Shown in pieces: positions 52,603-61,635 of a stretch of DNA of 64,000 bases. Origin of the DNA: Lachnospiraceae bacterium. Its GTDB lineage: Bacteria > Bacillota > Clostridia > Lachnospirales > Lachnospiraceae. The notes beneath the pieces were generated by a model, which saw only the letters and a program-made list of their open reading frames with translations, was not told where the DNA came from and made no database searches. Both the position numbers and the translations under genes were made by a program. Location: positions 17,252-81,251 of the forward strand of contig SVEK01000011.1 in NCBI GenBank assembly GCA_015057405.1, read 5' to 3'. The number at the start of each line of letters is the position of its first letter. Positions within the stretch are counted from its first letter, which is position 1.

Positions 52603-53295
52603 TTATAAAAACTGATTTCCGTTCAGTTTAATTCCAGGTCCCATTGTTGTTGCGATAGTAACACTCTTGAGATACTGTCCCTTTGCTGATGAAGGTTTAG
52701 CTTTAACGATTGCTCCCATAAGAGTATCGATATTATCATTTAACTGTTCTTCAGTAAATGAAGCCTTTCCTACAGGAACATGAATGATATTAGACTTGTC
52801 AAGACGGTATTCGATCTTACCGGCCTTGATATCTTCGATAGCCTTAGTAACATCCATTGTTACTGTACCAGCCTTAGGGTTTGGCATAAGTCCCTTTGGT
52901 CCAAGTACACGTCCGAGACGACCAACGACACCCATCATATCAGGTGTTGCTACAACAACATCAAAATCGAGCCATCCTTCGTTCTGAATTCTTGGAATAA
53001 GCTCATCGCCACCAACATGATCAGCTCCTGCTGCTTCTGCCTCAGCAACTTTATCACCTTTAGCAAATACAAGAACACGAACCTGCTTACCTGTTCCGTG
53101 CGGAAGTACAACAGCACCACGAACCTGCTGATCTGCATGACGTCCATCTACGCCCAAACGAATATGAGCCTCAACTGTTTCATCAAATTTAGCAGTAGCT
53201 GTCTTTTTGATAATACTAATCGCCTCAGCTGTTTCATACTGCTTCTCGCGATCTATCAACTTAGCAGCTTCTACATACTTCTTTCCTTTTTTCAT
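52603..53295 (-). CDS. rplA: Ribosomal protein L1
   Basis: A 230-aa large-subunit protein of the mobile L1 stalk, often also a translational repressor of its operon. It has [28 protein letters not shown] and [15 protein letters not shown], all standard. I start at the ATG at 53295, eight bases after GGAGG, rather than the GTG two codons upstream. It is the last gene of rpmG-secE-nusG-rplK-rplA. Confidence 0.98.
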   Translation of the reverse strand: MKKGKKYVEAAKLIDREKQYETAEAISIIKKTATAKFDETVEAHIRLGVDGRHADQQVRGAVVLPHGTGKQVRVLVFAKGDKVAEAEAAGADHVGGDELIPRIQNEGWLDFDVVVATPDMMGVVGRLGRVLGPKGLMPNPKAGTVTMDVTKAIEDIKAGKIEYRLDKSNIIHVPVGKASFTEEQLNDNIDTLMGAIVKAKPSSAKGQYLKSVTIATTMGPGIKLNGNQFL

Positions 53296-53397
53296 TCTCA
53301 CAACCTCCTTGTGGTGTTAACGGGAGCTTTTATTACGCCCTCCCACGACGTTCAACATGAAATAAGTCCTTTATACTCTAATAATCCAACGCGATGA

Positions 53398-53823
53398 TTA
53401 ATCTTCTACAACAATACCCATACTTCTTGCAGTACCGGCAATCATGCTTATTGCTGCTTCAATAGTTGCAGCATTAAGATCCGGCATCTTAAGTTCAGCA
53501 ATCTTCTGAACTTCTTCTTTAGATATAGTTGCAACTTTCTGCTTGTTAGGAACACCTGAACCGCTCTCTATCTTACAAGCTTTCTTAAGCAACACAGCAG
53601 CAGGTGGAGTCTTAGTTACAAAACTGAAACTCTTATCCTGATATACTGTAATAACAACAGGAATAATCATTCCTTCCTGTCCTGCTGTTCTTGCATTAAA
53701 ATCCTTAGTGAACTGCACGATATTAACACCATGCTGTCCAAGCGCAGGTCCAACTGGAGGAGCTGGTGTAGCTTTACCAGCAGGAATCTGCAGTTTAATA
53801 TATCCTTCTACTTTTTTAGCCAT
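53398..53823 (-). CDS. rplK: Ribosomal protein L11
   Basis: A 141-aa protein of the GTPase-associated centre. The proline-rich N-terminus ([21 protein letters not shown]) and the C-terminal rRNA-binding domain ([24 protein letters not shown]) are intact. It is 47 bases downstream of nusG. Confidence 0.98.
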   Translation of the reverse strand: MAKKVEGYIKLQIPAGKATPAPPVGPALGQHGVNIVQFTKDFNARTAGQEGMIIPVVITVYQDKSFSFVTKTPPAAVLLKKACKIESGSGVPNKQKVATISKEEVQKIAELKMPDLNAATIEAAISMIAGTARSMGIVVED

Positions 53824-53870
53824 TTTAAAAGCCTCCTTAATTACTTCTTAGAAATAACTGTCTGATTAGG

Positions 53871-54386
53871 TCACACTTTCTCTATTTCGGTAAAATCAAT
53901 CTCTACAGGAGTCTCTCTACCAAACATGTTAACATTAATAGTAACAATCTGACGGCTCTCGCTTATAGACTGAATAACTCCTGTTGTGTCTTCCCATACA
54001 CCGGCAGTAACAACGATTCTGTCACCAACTTCAAATGACAGTTTCTGCTGGTCTATCATAAGACCCATCTTCTCCATCTCTTCCTCCGTAAGGGGAACAG
54101 GCTTCGAACCCGGACCTACGAAACCGGTAACACCACGTGTATTACGCACAACATACCATGTGTCGTCATTCATTATCATGTTAATAAGCACGTATGCCGG
54201 AAACATTTTTTTCTGAACCTGTTTCTTGGCACCATTCTTCTCCTCTACCACATTCTGAAGAGGAATTGAAACCTCAAGAATCTGATCCTGAAGATTTCTG
54301 TTTTCAATTGTTTTTTCAATGTTAGCTTTTACCTTATTCTCGTATCCGGAATAAGTGTGTATAACATACCATCTTGCTTCAGACAT
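53871..54386 (-). CDS. nusG: Transcription termination/antitermination factor NusG
   Basis: A 171-aa protein with an N-terminal NGN domain (WYVIHTYSGYENKVKANIE, FPAYVLINMIM, VRNTRGVTGFVG) and a C-terminal KOW domain (VGDRIVVTAGVWEDTTGVI). It binds RNA polymerase and couples it to Rho or the ribosome. It follows secE as in most bacteria. Confidence 0.97.
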   Translation of the reverse strand: MSEARWYVIHTYSGYENKVKANIEKTIENRNLQDQILEVSIPLQNVVEEKNGAKKQVQKKMFPAYVLINMIMNDDTWYVVRNTRGVTGFVGPGSKPVPLTEEEMEKMGLMIDQQKLSFEVGDRIVVTAGVWEDTTGVIQSISESRQIVTINVNMFGRETPVEIDFTEIEKV

Positions 54387-54431
54387 GTTGACCTCCTTGT
54401 GTGCTCTTTATGCACTCAAACAAAAGAAAAT

Positions 54432-54632
54432 TTACAGAATCGCATCCAAACCAATCTGAATAAGAAAATCAAGTGCTGCAATAATCACCCCAAGAACAAG
54501 TGTTGCAATCACAACAACTCCCGTTTCTTTAATTAACTTATCCTTGGCAGGCCAGATAATTCTGGAAAATTCTGACTTAACACTTTTAAAAAAACTCTTT
54601 TTTGGAGTTGCCTCTTTTTTCTTTTCTTCCAT
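54432..54632 (-). CDS. secE: Preprotein translocase subunit SecE
   Basis: A 66-aa single-span protein. A Lys-rich N-terminus is followed by FFKSVKSEFSRIIWPAKDKL, the amphipathic SecE signature, and one membrane helix (GVVVIATLVLGVIIAALDFLI). It forms the SecYEG channel. It is located between rpmG and nusG, the standard order. Confidence 0.96.
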   Translation of the reverse strand: MEEKKKEATPKKSFFKSVKSEFSRIIWPAKDKLIKETGVVVIATLVLGVIIAALDFLIQIGLDAIL

Positions 54633-54647
54633 AATAGCTGCCCCTCC

Positions 54648-54797
54648 TTACTTAGTCTCTTTGTGTAAAGTATGTCTCTTACAGAATCTGCAATACTTTT
54701 TTGTTTCCATTCTGTCCGGATGGTTCTTTTTCTCCTTAGTTGTGTCATAATTACGCTGCTGGCACTCTGTGCAAGCTAATGTAATCTTAACTCTCAT
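54648..54797 (-). CDS. rpmG: Ribosomal protein L33
   Basis: A 49-aa protein with two CxxC pairs (Cys9/Cys12 and Cys36/Cys39, in ACTECQQ and YCRFCKR), which is the zinc-binding L33 form. GGAGGTGACG lies before the ATG. It is the first gene of the secE-nusG-rplK-rplA operon. Confidence 0.96.
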   Translation of the reverse strand: MRVKITLACTECQQRNYDTTKEKKNHPDRMETKKYCRFCKRHTLHKETK

Positions 54798-54867
54798 TTA
54801 CGTCACCTCCGTAATAATTACTTGGAAAATTAAGCGCAAAAAAAAAGACCTATTTCATCGCTAGAAT

Positions 54868-54897
54868 AGAATAGCATAAAATATCCATGCATGTCAA
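54868..54897 (-). promoter_or_regulatory. Promoter of the rpmG-secE-nusG-rplK-rplA operon
   Basis: On the minus strand TTGACA (54897-54892), an 18-base spacer and TATTCT (54873-54868), about 70 bases before the rpmG ATG. Confidence 0.7.
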
Positions 54898-54966
54898 CAC
54901 ATAATTTTCACATAAGAAATTGTATTTTCACAAGGCGCAGGATACATTCACATAGCAACAGGTCTT

Positions 54967-55105
54967 CTTCTCACGGGACAACATGCATTCTCGCATGACT
55001 CACATCATTTTACAGAACACAGATATTCTCATGAGTCAACAAACATTCCCGCATGACTCACATAATTTTTCAGAACAACAGATATTCTCACAGGATGACA
55101 TGTTA
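54967..55105. repeat. Tandem repeat, 58-bp units, 3' of the FliD-like gene
   Basis: Two full units and a partial third share CATTCYCGCATGACTCACAT (at 54986 and 55044) and the segment TTCTCA followed by CAACA or GACA (three times). The block lies between the rpmG promoter and the FliD-like stop, starting 15 bases beyond that stop on the minus strand. Nothing else is recognisable in 54898-54966. Confidence 0.75.
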
Positions 55106-55120
55106 CATTCATACCGTCTG

Positions 55121-56398
55121 TTAACAATAGTAGTTAAAAAGCATGCCGCTATAAATCGATGTCATATACGGATGTGCATAACCTTCTCTCGAATAATCGG
55201 GATATGCAACCATCAGTTTGTTAACATATTCCATAGGATTAAGCGCAACACGATTCGCTAAAGACGATAAATCCGCCAAAAATTTGCTCTCTTTACCAAG
55301 CACATCTTCAAAAACGCCTCCAATAAAGCTGTTTTTTACAACGTCCTCATTAACATACAAATATCCACGCTCATCCATTTCAACACCTGCCGAGGCAAGC
55401 TCCATCTTGTTATTTTCATATATTCCTTTTAAATCGGAACGAATTCTTTGATTTCTGGTTTCCTTACTCTCCGCGTGTCTGTATGACAAATCCACAATCT
55501 CATTGTAAGCATCCAATACCTCGGATAAATTATGTACAGCTTCCGTATGGTCTTTAACATATCCCACATGCACAGGCTTCTCGGATTCTTTCTTTATTAT
55601 AAGTTCCAGGCTTCCATTAAGAACAAGTTTGTTACTCTTACGAACATAATTCACTCCGTTAATATCAATACTGGCATTCTCCGGTGCCACAGAAACCTGA
55701 TCAAGACCGTAATAAGAAACTATCCCCAACTTATTGCTATTGTCATCATCTATAAATTCAAACATATGCATTCCGTCAGCCCCGGTTTTTTCTGACGTTA
55801 ATTGAAGATATATTTTATCAGGATTTAGATTCTTCACTTCGGCATTGATTCCTATCCTTGCATCATTAATTGTCTTTGCAAGGTTACTTAATACAGTACT
55901 GTTACTTGTACCGTCCTTCATAGAATATCTGAAACGATATTCTTTGCCATCAACTTTGGCGCTAAATCCATAACTTCCTCCCGGCAAACCACGCCCCGAA
56001 CCATAATAATCAAAGCCAACATTAACTTGTCTGGTAGCCATGTTGTTGACAATTACGTCCATGTCTTCCGGCAATAATTCCTCTTTAGAGACAATAGTAG
56101 CCTCGATTCCATCGTCACTGGTGTAAGGTGCTATATTGCACAACGCACTTTCTATATTATTACGGTAATCTTCTACCGTTTCACCAAGAGACAACGACAG
56201 TTCTTTCAAACCAATAGCATATTCCTGTTTTTCATCCGTAAGATTAATTATGTACATAGGCGTTGTCTTACTTTTTTTAACAATCGCACTGTAATGATCT
56301 AACAGTTCTTTTCCGGCACGCACCCTTAGATTTCGCTTACCCATATCATTATGGGGCGTCAAATATGATGATATTAAATTGTTGTATATTGGTTTCAT
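55121..56398 (-). CDS. FliD-like (flagellar hook-associated protein 2) protein
   Basis: A 425-aa protein that resembles flagellar cap proteins at both ends. The C-terminal region has NLSEVLDAYNEIVDLSYRH, a GIYENNKMELASAGVEMDERGYLYV segment and a final helix-rich tail (FLADLSSLANRVALNPMEYVNKL), as in FliD C-termini. The middle contains an Ig-like beta region (ASIDINGVNYVRKSNKLVLNG). It is shorter than many FliD proteins and has no N-terminal D0 heptads that I can identify with certainty. The ATG at 56398 is preceded by AAAGGGGTG. No flagellin or other flagellar gene is next to it, so it may be a diverged relative with a different surface role. The 293 bases upstream contain no gene. Confidence 0.6.
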   Translation of the reverse strand: MKPIYNNLISSYLTPHNDMGKRNLRVRAGKELLDHYSAIVKKSKTTPMYIINLTDEKQEYAIGLKELSLSLGETVEDYRNNIESALCNIAPYTSDDGIEATIVSKEELLPEDMDVIVNNMATRQVNVGFDYYGSGRGLPGGSYGFSAKVDGKEYRFRYSMKDGTSNSTVLSNLAKTINDARIGINAEVKNLNPDKIYLQLTSEKTGADGMHMFEFIDDDNSNKLGIVSYYGLDQVSVAPENASIDINGVNYVRKSNKLVLNGSLELIIKKESEKPVHVGYVKDHTEAVHNLSEVLDAYNEIVDLSYRHAESKETRNQRIRSDLKGIYENNKMELASAGVEMDERGYLYVNEDVVKNSFIGGVFEDVLGKESKFLADLSSLANRVALNPMEYVNKLMVAYPDYSREGYAHPYMTSIYSGMLFNYYC

Positions 56399-56691
56399 AC
56401 GTGACACCCCTTTCATTTTTATTTCTGTCAATTCGCTGTTATTGTTGTATTTTTCCAACAATTTTGTTGTTTTGCATTTTCATTTCTGACAATTTTATCA
56501 CACGTCCTATAAATTAATCATATATCATCTCCACAAAATATGCAACAATAACCGCTTTCAACTTTAAATTTTCTATTATTTGTCATTTCAAACCATTCGC
56601 CGAAAGTACGACAAACATTCTTTCCGGCTATAGCAATCTATTTTCATAAAATTACGTCATGCCAACCTTTATCAAAATCTTTCGAATACAT

Positions 56692-57867
56692 TTATCGTAA
56701 AAATATCATCGGATCAGCGGTTTCATTTTCACATGTCATTTTTAGATACAAATTACTTCCTTCTTCAACAAAATACTTAGTAGGTTCTGCTATCGTCCCG
56801 ATAAATTCACCTTCTTTTATTTCTGCACCTTTTTTCACTTGAATACTGTCTAACTGTCCGTACACTATTTTGTATCCGTTTCCAATTGCAGTTTCCACAT
56901 ATTTTCCAATCTCTTCATTCTCTCCAACTTCCGTTATCACAGCATCGGCTCCGCTACGCACATTTGTACCCGTCTTTGCGGCAATAATAAGCGCAGGATT
57001 GGTTTTGTACACACCTAAAGTTTTAAAATATACACTTTTTTCCGGTGAATATTGCATTATAATATCTCCCTGTACCGGCCACAAAAGACCTTTTTCCTGG
57101 TCAAAACTAAGATTATTAACGCCATCACCAGCCTGCATTACAGCAACTTTTGTGTTCGTTTTTTCAGTCGTATTGTTCTTTTTTGAAGTTACTCCCGAAT
57201 TTGCGCCCTTTGATACAGTTCCCTTTTCTGCGTTCTTAGTTACTGAGTTCCCTTTGGATGCACCTTCTGATGAGTTTCCGTTTTCTGTCTGCTCAGTTGA
57301 GGTGTCTCCCGGGATTGCACCTTCTGATGGGGTTCCGTTTTCTGTCTGCTCAGTTGAGGTGTCTCCCGGGATTGCACCTTCTGATGGGGTTCCGTTTTCT
57401 GTCTGCTCAGTTGAGCTGTCTCCCGGGATTGCACCTTCTGATGGGGTTTCGTTTTCTGTCTGCTCGCTTGAGGACTTCTCTGTGGCCGCGCCTTCTGATG
57501 AGTTTTTGTTTCCTGTCTGCTCAGTTGAGGCGTCTCCTATTGCTTCACCTTCAGGTTGCAGTGCAAAAGGTGGCATAGAACCGTCCTGTTCATAACCTGA
57601 TATTATCCCATCATCAAGCTTTCCGTTTGAGCCGATGTCCGGCACACCTTCATAATCTGCATTTTTATCGCTTGCATTGTTGGGTAATTCTGCCAGTTTC
57701 TCATATATTTGTGACTGTTCATTTTCATTCGGGTTATTAATACCCAGCGTATTAAAACAGACCGCAACCAATGCCACTGTACATATTGCACCTGTCATGA
57801 GTGATATATAGAATCCCTTTGTCTTAAGTATGTCTTTAATTGAATTCTTCTTATTAACATTTTTCAT
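56692..57867 (-). CDS. SpoIIQ-like protein with degenerate M23 domain and repeat linker
   Basis: A 391-aa membrane-anchored protein. A basic N-terminus and one helix (about 19-40) are followed by a linker of about 180 residues. The linker is dominated by a 19-residue repeat, STEQTENGTPSEGAIPGDT and variants. The C-terminal domain has the LytM/M23 fold (LLWPVQGDIIMQYSPE, IIAAKTGTNVRSGADAVI, EGEFIGTI), but the zinc ligands are lost: the usual HxH region reads NLYLKM. This fits SpoIIQ, the forespore protein that pairs with SpoIIIAH during engulfment. The ATG at 57867 follows GAGGTGATTTTT, which is buried in a hairpin. GH115 lies upstream on the same strand. Confidence 0.72.
   Translation of the reverse strand: MKNVNKKNSIKDILKTKGFYISLMTGAICTVALVAVCFNTLGINNPNENEQSQIYEKLAELPNNASDKNADYEGVPDIGSNGKLDDGIISGYEQDGSMPPFALQPEGEAIGDASTEQTGNKNSSEGAATEKSSSEQTENETPSEGAIPGDSSTEQTENGTPSEGAIPGDTSTEQTENGTPSEGAIPGDTSTEQTENGNSSEGASKGNSVTKNAEKGTVSKGANSGVTSKKNNTTEKTNTKVAVMQAGDGVNNLSFDQEKGLLWPVQGDIIMQYSPEKSVYFKTLGVYKTNPALIIAAKTGTNVRSGADAVITEVGENEEIGKYVETAIGNGYKIVYGQLDSIQVKKGAEIKEGEFIGTIAEPTKYFVEEGSNLYLKMTCENETADPMIFLR
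57247..57531. repeat. Coding minisatellite, five 57-bp units
   Basis: Units at 57247, 57304, 57361, 57418 and 57475, each 57 bp (19 codons). The three central units are almost identical and the outer two diverged. They are in frame within the SpoIIQ-like gene and encode its Thr/Glu/Ser/Gly-rich linker, so copy number can change without frameshift. Confidence 0.92.
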
Positions 57868-57870
57868 AAA

Positions 57871-57911
57871 AATCACCTCTGCAACTAGCATTGCCAATTA
57901 CAGAGGTGATT
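57871..57911 (-). promoter_or_regulatory. Hairpin burying the ribosome binding site of the SpoIIQ-like gene
   Basis: A perfect 11-bp inverted repeat: on the minus strand AATCACCTCTG, a 19-base loop, then CAGAGGTGATT followed by TTTATG, the start codon. The 3' arm contains the whole Shine-Dalgarno sequence. Because U residues follow the stem, it could also work as a terminator for GH115 read-through. Confidence 0.7.
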
Positions 57912-58009
57912 ATTCACATTTAGCATTCGAAATATTATTATTACGTATAAAATATGTCCGAATATTTTTTAATTTTCAATTTATTTGGTTGAACTTACGC
58001 TTTTGTATA

Positions 58010-61000
58010 TCAGCTCTTGAAGTCAACATACATGTTGCTCTTAGCAGTAATTCTTGCGTTAGGATTAACATTTTTACCTACGTAGTAACTTTCCTGTGGA
58101 GCATTGTATACACTTTCAAGCTCATCGGCAGATATTACCATTCTTATAAGCGCCATGTTAGGGTCACACTGATAATATCTTATTGTGTTAACACCGGCAT
58201 TAAGATTAACTGTTGTTGTCTTTGCACGGTCATTCTTCTCAATATCAGTTGCCCATGTACCCTGCTCCCATGTACCTGCAAGATAATTATAAACGATTGA
58301 ATTAGTAATCTCTACCGCACCGCCGTTTACAGAAATACCGTAACGAAGCTGCATATTATCATACTCGACATTACTTGTAGGATTGAACTTACACTGTAAA
58401 TTGTATGAACCCGCAACCGGAACATATACCTTGTATTCAACATATGGTGCACTAGCAAGAGCTGCCGCATCATTATATGTAATTGTACTTGCAGATGTTC
58501 TTACTGAGCTTAAGAATTTTCCGTTATCAGGAACTACAACCATCTTATTAGCAATTACATTGCCTCTGTTATCTGTACCTGAACCGGCTTTGATTGCTGA
58601 ATAACGTGATACATCAATTGAAGCGTAATCATTAGCCATTACGTATGTATTTGCTTCAAGACCGTCAACATTAACAACTTTTGCACTAACTGCAACTGTT
58701 ACTGTATTGGTACCGTCGCTTATTGTAATTGTTCCCTGTGAATCAGCTGTAATCTTTGACCAGTCAATGCTTACCTGAATTGAATCAAATGAGTTGATTG
58801 TACCTGAGACACTGGAAAGCTGAATCCAATCAGCGCTTGCTACTGCTGTGTAATCATAGCTTTCTGTTCCTTTGTTTGCAAGCTCAATAGTATATACTTC
58901 TTTATTAGTGCTTGTAAACTCAGGGAGTGATGCTTCTCCTTCTGTGTAAAGCGTACCCATTGAATCAGTTATTCCTTCAACGAGAATATTCATTGCTGAT
59001 CCACTTTCTCCGTTAACTGTTCTAAGAGACGGAAGTTTACCACTATCTGTGTTCCATGCTGTCATTCCAATATGATATCTTTGGTCAGCAGACTGCATTC
59101 CTTTCCATTTTTTACCACCCTCAATTCCGCCAGGCATTGAATTATTAAATGTGTTGTAAAGATCATTGTCAAGTTCAATTGCAGCCTCACAAAGCTCCTT
59201 GTACTTATTAGCTACAGTAAGATTAAGTCCTGCGTACTTGTTATTAAGTGCTGCATATATCTGAATCTTAATAACATTAGGCACTGCCATTGCAGGATAA
59301 TATACAAGCTGATAGAATGCTGCCTGAAGATCCTCAGGAATCTGCTGTTTAAGAGCGTCTGCTCTTCCCATTATTTCATTACATTTCATAAGAACTTCAC
59401 GAGCTTCATTGTAGTTATCTACACTGAACATATCTGAGCAGTTTCCTGCTGTATTATACAGAATATGCTCAACCTTACGTGATGTTTCAAGGTCAAGGTA
59501 ATCATCTATAAGGGCAACTGCCTCAGAAAGCTGTTCATCACTTAATCCTGCAAACTGCTTCTTAATCCACTGCTTCTTGTACTCGTCAAGCTTAGCGCTT
59601 CCATCAACGCCCCACTTGTCAAAATCATAACCCAAATCAAGGAAATATGAGATGTTATATTCCATAGGCTTAAGGTCACCTACGTTAACAATCCATACAT
59701 CATCAATTCCATAATCATATGCAACTGACATCTGGTCCCAAATCTTAGAAATCTGTGCTGTCTGAATCCATGTATATGACTTAGGAGCACCTACGTAGTC
59801 GAAATGATAATACATACCAAGTCCACCAACCATTTCCTGCTGTTCAACAGTCGGAAGTGTACGAAGATATGCCCAGTTATCATCACAGAACATTGCGATA
59901 GTATCCTTCATAGCATCCTTTTCATAAAGAGATCCCTTATTCCATGCATTCTCAACCTCTTTATAAATTACAAGCTGTGTTGGATTAGCATCTCCCTCTT
60001 CTGAAAGAAGAGTCTTCTGAGTTGTAATAATATGATTAAGAAGATCTGCATATTTTTCCGGATCATCAGCAGCAGGAAGTGATGAATCTGCTTCACCACG
60101 CATACCTACAGTACAGATATTATCAAAGTCCTTGTTACGTTTGATACCATCTCTCCAGAAAGCCTCAATAGCAGAATTGATTTTTTCATTATATGCATCT
60201 TCACCCGGAAGATTGTACTTATTCCATGCAGCTGCTGCGCCATCTGAAATGCCGTTTCTATAGCTATTAAACTCCTGGCCCCATTCATTACCGGCACGAT
60301 AACATGGCTCATGGTGGGATGTTCCCATTACAACTCCGTACTTGTCAGCAAGAATTGCATTGGCGAGAGTATCATCAGCTTTTCCACCATCTGTTCCGTC
60401 TTTACTAAATTCATTACCCCACATTGCAGGCCAGAGATAATCACCCTTAAGTCTTAAAATAAGCTTAAACACCTGCTCATAGAACAATGGATTACGTCCA
60501 CCGTAACGTCCGTCTGTCCATGATGTAAGTGAAGGAGATTCATCATTAAGGAAAATACCACGATATTTAACTGATGGTTCCTTTGAGGTTACATTAACCT
60601 CCACACCACTAAGGTCTACTCGAGACTGTACCTGTGGAGTTGCATCAGCCCACCATACCCATGGGGATACACCCATAAGTTCTGAGATACGGAACATACC
60701 ATAAATTGTTCCTCTCTTGTCACTTCCTGCAATTACAAGAGCCTCACTTACGCCCGCAATAGGATTCTTAATAACCTGAAGTTTGTATGTCTCCCATTTA
60801 CCTTCCACATCCGAAACATCAAGTTTACCTTCATTAACAAGCTGATTAATAAGGTCATTACCTGAACTTCCTACTGTTCCTGCAATAATAGCTCTTCCGT
60901 TAAGAGCAGCTTTGTCTGTTACAACAGAAAGTCCGTTAGGACTGTCGAGAGCAACACCCTCTTCATCAGTTCCAACACCAATAACTCTTGCAACGTCAGC

Positions 61001-61573
61001 CTTAACTTCTTCTGCAATAAGACTAATTCCGTCATATTCAGAATCATTTGCATCAATATACATCATAACTGATGCTTTTGAATTATCAATAATGTTAAAT
61101 GGCTCCGGAGTAGCTGTAGGCACAGCTGTAGGTGCCGTCACCTGTTGAGTTGGTGTTACTGCAACGTTAGTTGTAGCTGTAGTTACAGGTTTTTTATCCT
61201 TATCCTTATCCTTATCCTTAACCGTAACACTACAGGTTAACACTTTTTTTGTCTTTTTACCCAACTTGTAAGTTGCTTTAATCTTTGTCTTTCCCGCTTT
61301 CATTCCTTTTACCTTAACATATGCTTTATTTCCCTTTTGTGACTTCTTTACAATCTTTGCTGTCTTTGGTTTCAAGGATTTCCATGTTACTCTACCCTTT
61401 TTCTTTCCGTTTTGCAGCTTAATCGTAACAGTTTTCTTTACGTAAACCTTAACACTTTTTTTGTTAAGCTTAAGCTTTTTAGCAGCATCTGCCGAAGCCG
61501 GCGCAAGGTTAACACTTCCGGCAAGCATCGCCAAAGCGCACACACAAGCTACTGCTTTTTTAAATAGTTTCAT
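58010..61573 (-). CDS. Secreted GH115 xylan alpha-1,2-glucuronidase
   Basis: An 1187-aa secreted enzyme that removes glucuronic or 4-O-methylglucuronic acid side chains from xylan. A signal peptide (KAVACVCALAMLAGS) is followed by a Lys-rich Ig-like domain (about 30-120, VTWKSLKPKTAKIV) and a Thr/Pro/Ala linker. The GH115 catalytic region shows RGIFLNDESPSLTSWTDGR, LKGDYLWPAMWGNEF, MGTSHHEPCYRAGNEW and TVGMRGEADSSLP. A C-terminal beta domain carries LRYGISVNGG and VNLNAGVNTIRYYQCDP. The ATG at 61573 has GGAGG six or seven bases upstream. The Ig-like domain may bind the cell wall or substrate. It lies 62 bases downstream of the SGNH esterase gene. Confidence 0.9.
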   Translation of the reverse strand: MKLFKKAVACVCALAMLAGSVNLAPASADAAKKLKLNKKSVKVYVKKTVTIKLQNGKKKGRVTWKSLKPKTAKIVKKSQKGNKAYVKVKGMKAGKTKIKATYKLGKKTKKVLTCSVTVKDKDKDKDKKPVTTATTNVAVTPTQQVTAPTAVPTATPEPFNIIDNSKASVMMYIDANDSEYDGISLIAEEVKADVARVIGVGTDEEGVALDSPNGLSVVTDKAALNGRAIIAGTVGSSGNDLINQLVNEGKLDVSDVEGKWETYKLQVIKNPIAGVSEALVIAGSDKRGTIYGMFRISELMGVSPWVWWADATPQVQSRVDLSGVEVNVTSKEPSVKYRGIFLNDESPSLTSWTDGRYGGRNPLFYEQVFKLILRLKGDYLWPAMWGNEFSKDGTDGGKADDTLANAILADKYGVVMGTSHHEPCYRAGNEWGQEFNSYRNGISDGAAAAWNKYNLPGEDAYNEKINSAIEAFWRDGIKRNKDFDNICTVGMRGEADSSLPAADDPEKYADLLNHIITTQKTLLSEEGDANPTQLVIYKEVENAWNKGSLYEKDAMKDTIAMFCDDNWAYLRTLPTVEQQEMVGGLGMYYHFDYVGAPKSYTWIQTAQISKIWDQMSVAYDYGIDDVWIVNVGDLKPMEYNISYFLDLGYDFDKWGVDGSAKLDEYKKQWIKKQFAGLSDEQLSEAVALIDDYLDLETSRKVEHILYNTAGNCSDMFSVDNYNEAREVLMKCNEIMGRADALKQQIPEDLQAAFYQLVYYPAMAVPNVIKIQIYAALNNKYAGLNLTVANKYKELCEAAIELDNDLYNTFNNSMPGGIEGGKKWKGMQSADQRYHIGMTAWNTDSGKLPSLRTVNGESGSAMNILVEGITDSMGTLYTEGEASLPEFTSTNKEVYTIELANKGTESYDYTAVASADWIQLSSVSGTINSFDSIQVSIDWSKITADSQGTITISDGTNTVTVAVSAKVVNVDGLEANTYVMANDYASIDVSRYSAIKAGSGTDNRGNVIANKMVVVPDNGKFLSSVRTSASTITYNDAAALASAPYVEYKVYVPVAGSYNLQCKFNPTSNVEYDNMQLRYGISVNGGAVEITNSIVYNYLAGTWEQGTWATDIEKNDRAKTTTVNLNAGVNTIRYYQCDPNMALIRMVISADELESVYNAPQESYYVGKNVNPNARITAKSNMYVDFKS

Positions 61574-61635
61574 ATTATACCTCCTCATAATATATTGTAC
61601 TTTTTTCTTTTACTAAATATTTGAAATAACGATGT

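Noticed and set aside
57258..57578. Plus-strand frame of HLLMGFRFLSAQL repeats opposite the SpoIIQ-like gene
   Set aside because: The 57-bp repeat is a multiple of three, so every frame stays open on both strands. The minus-strand frame has the signal anchor, M23-like domain and start site.
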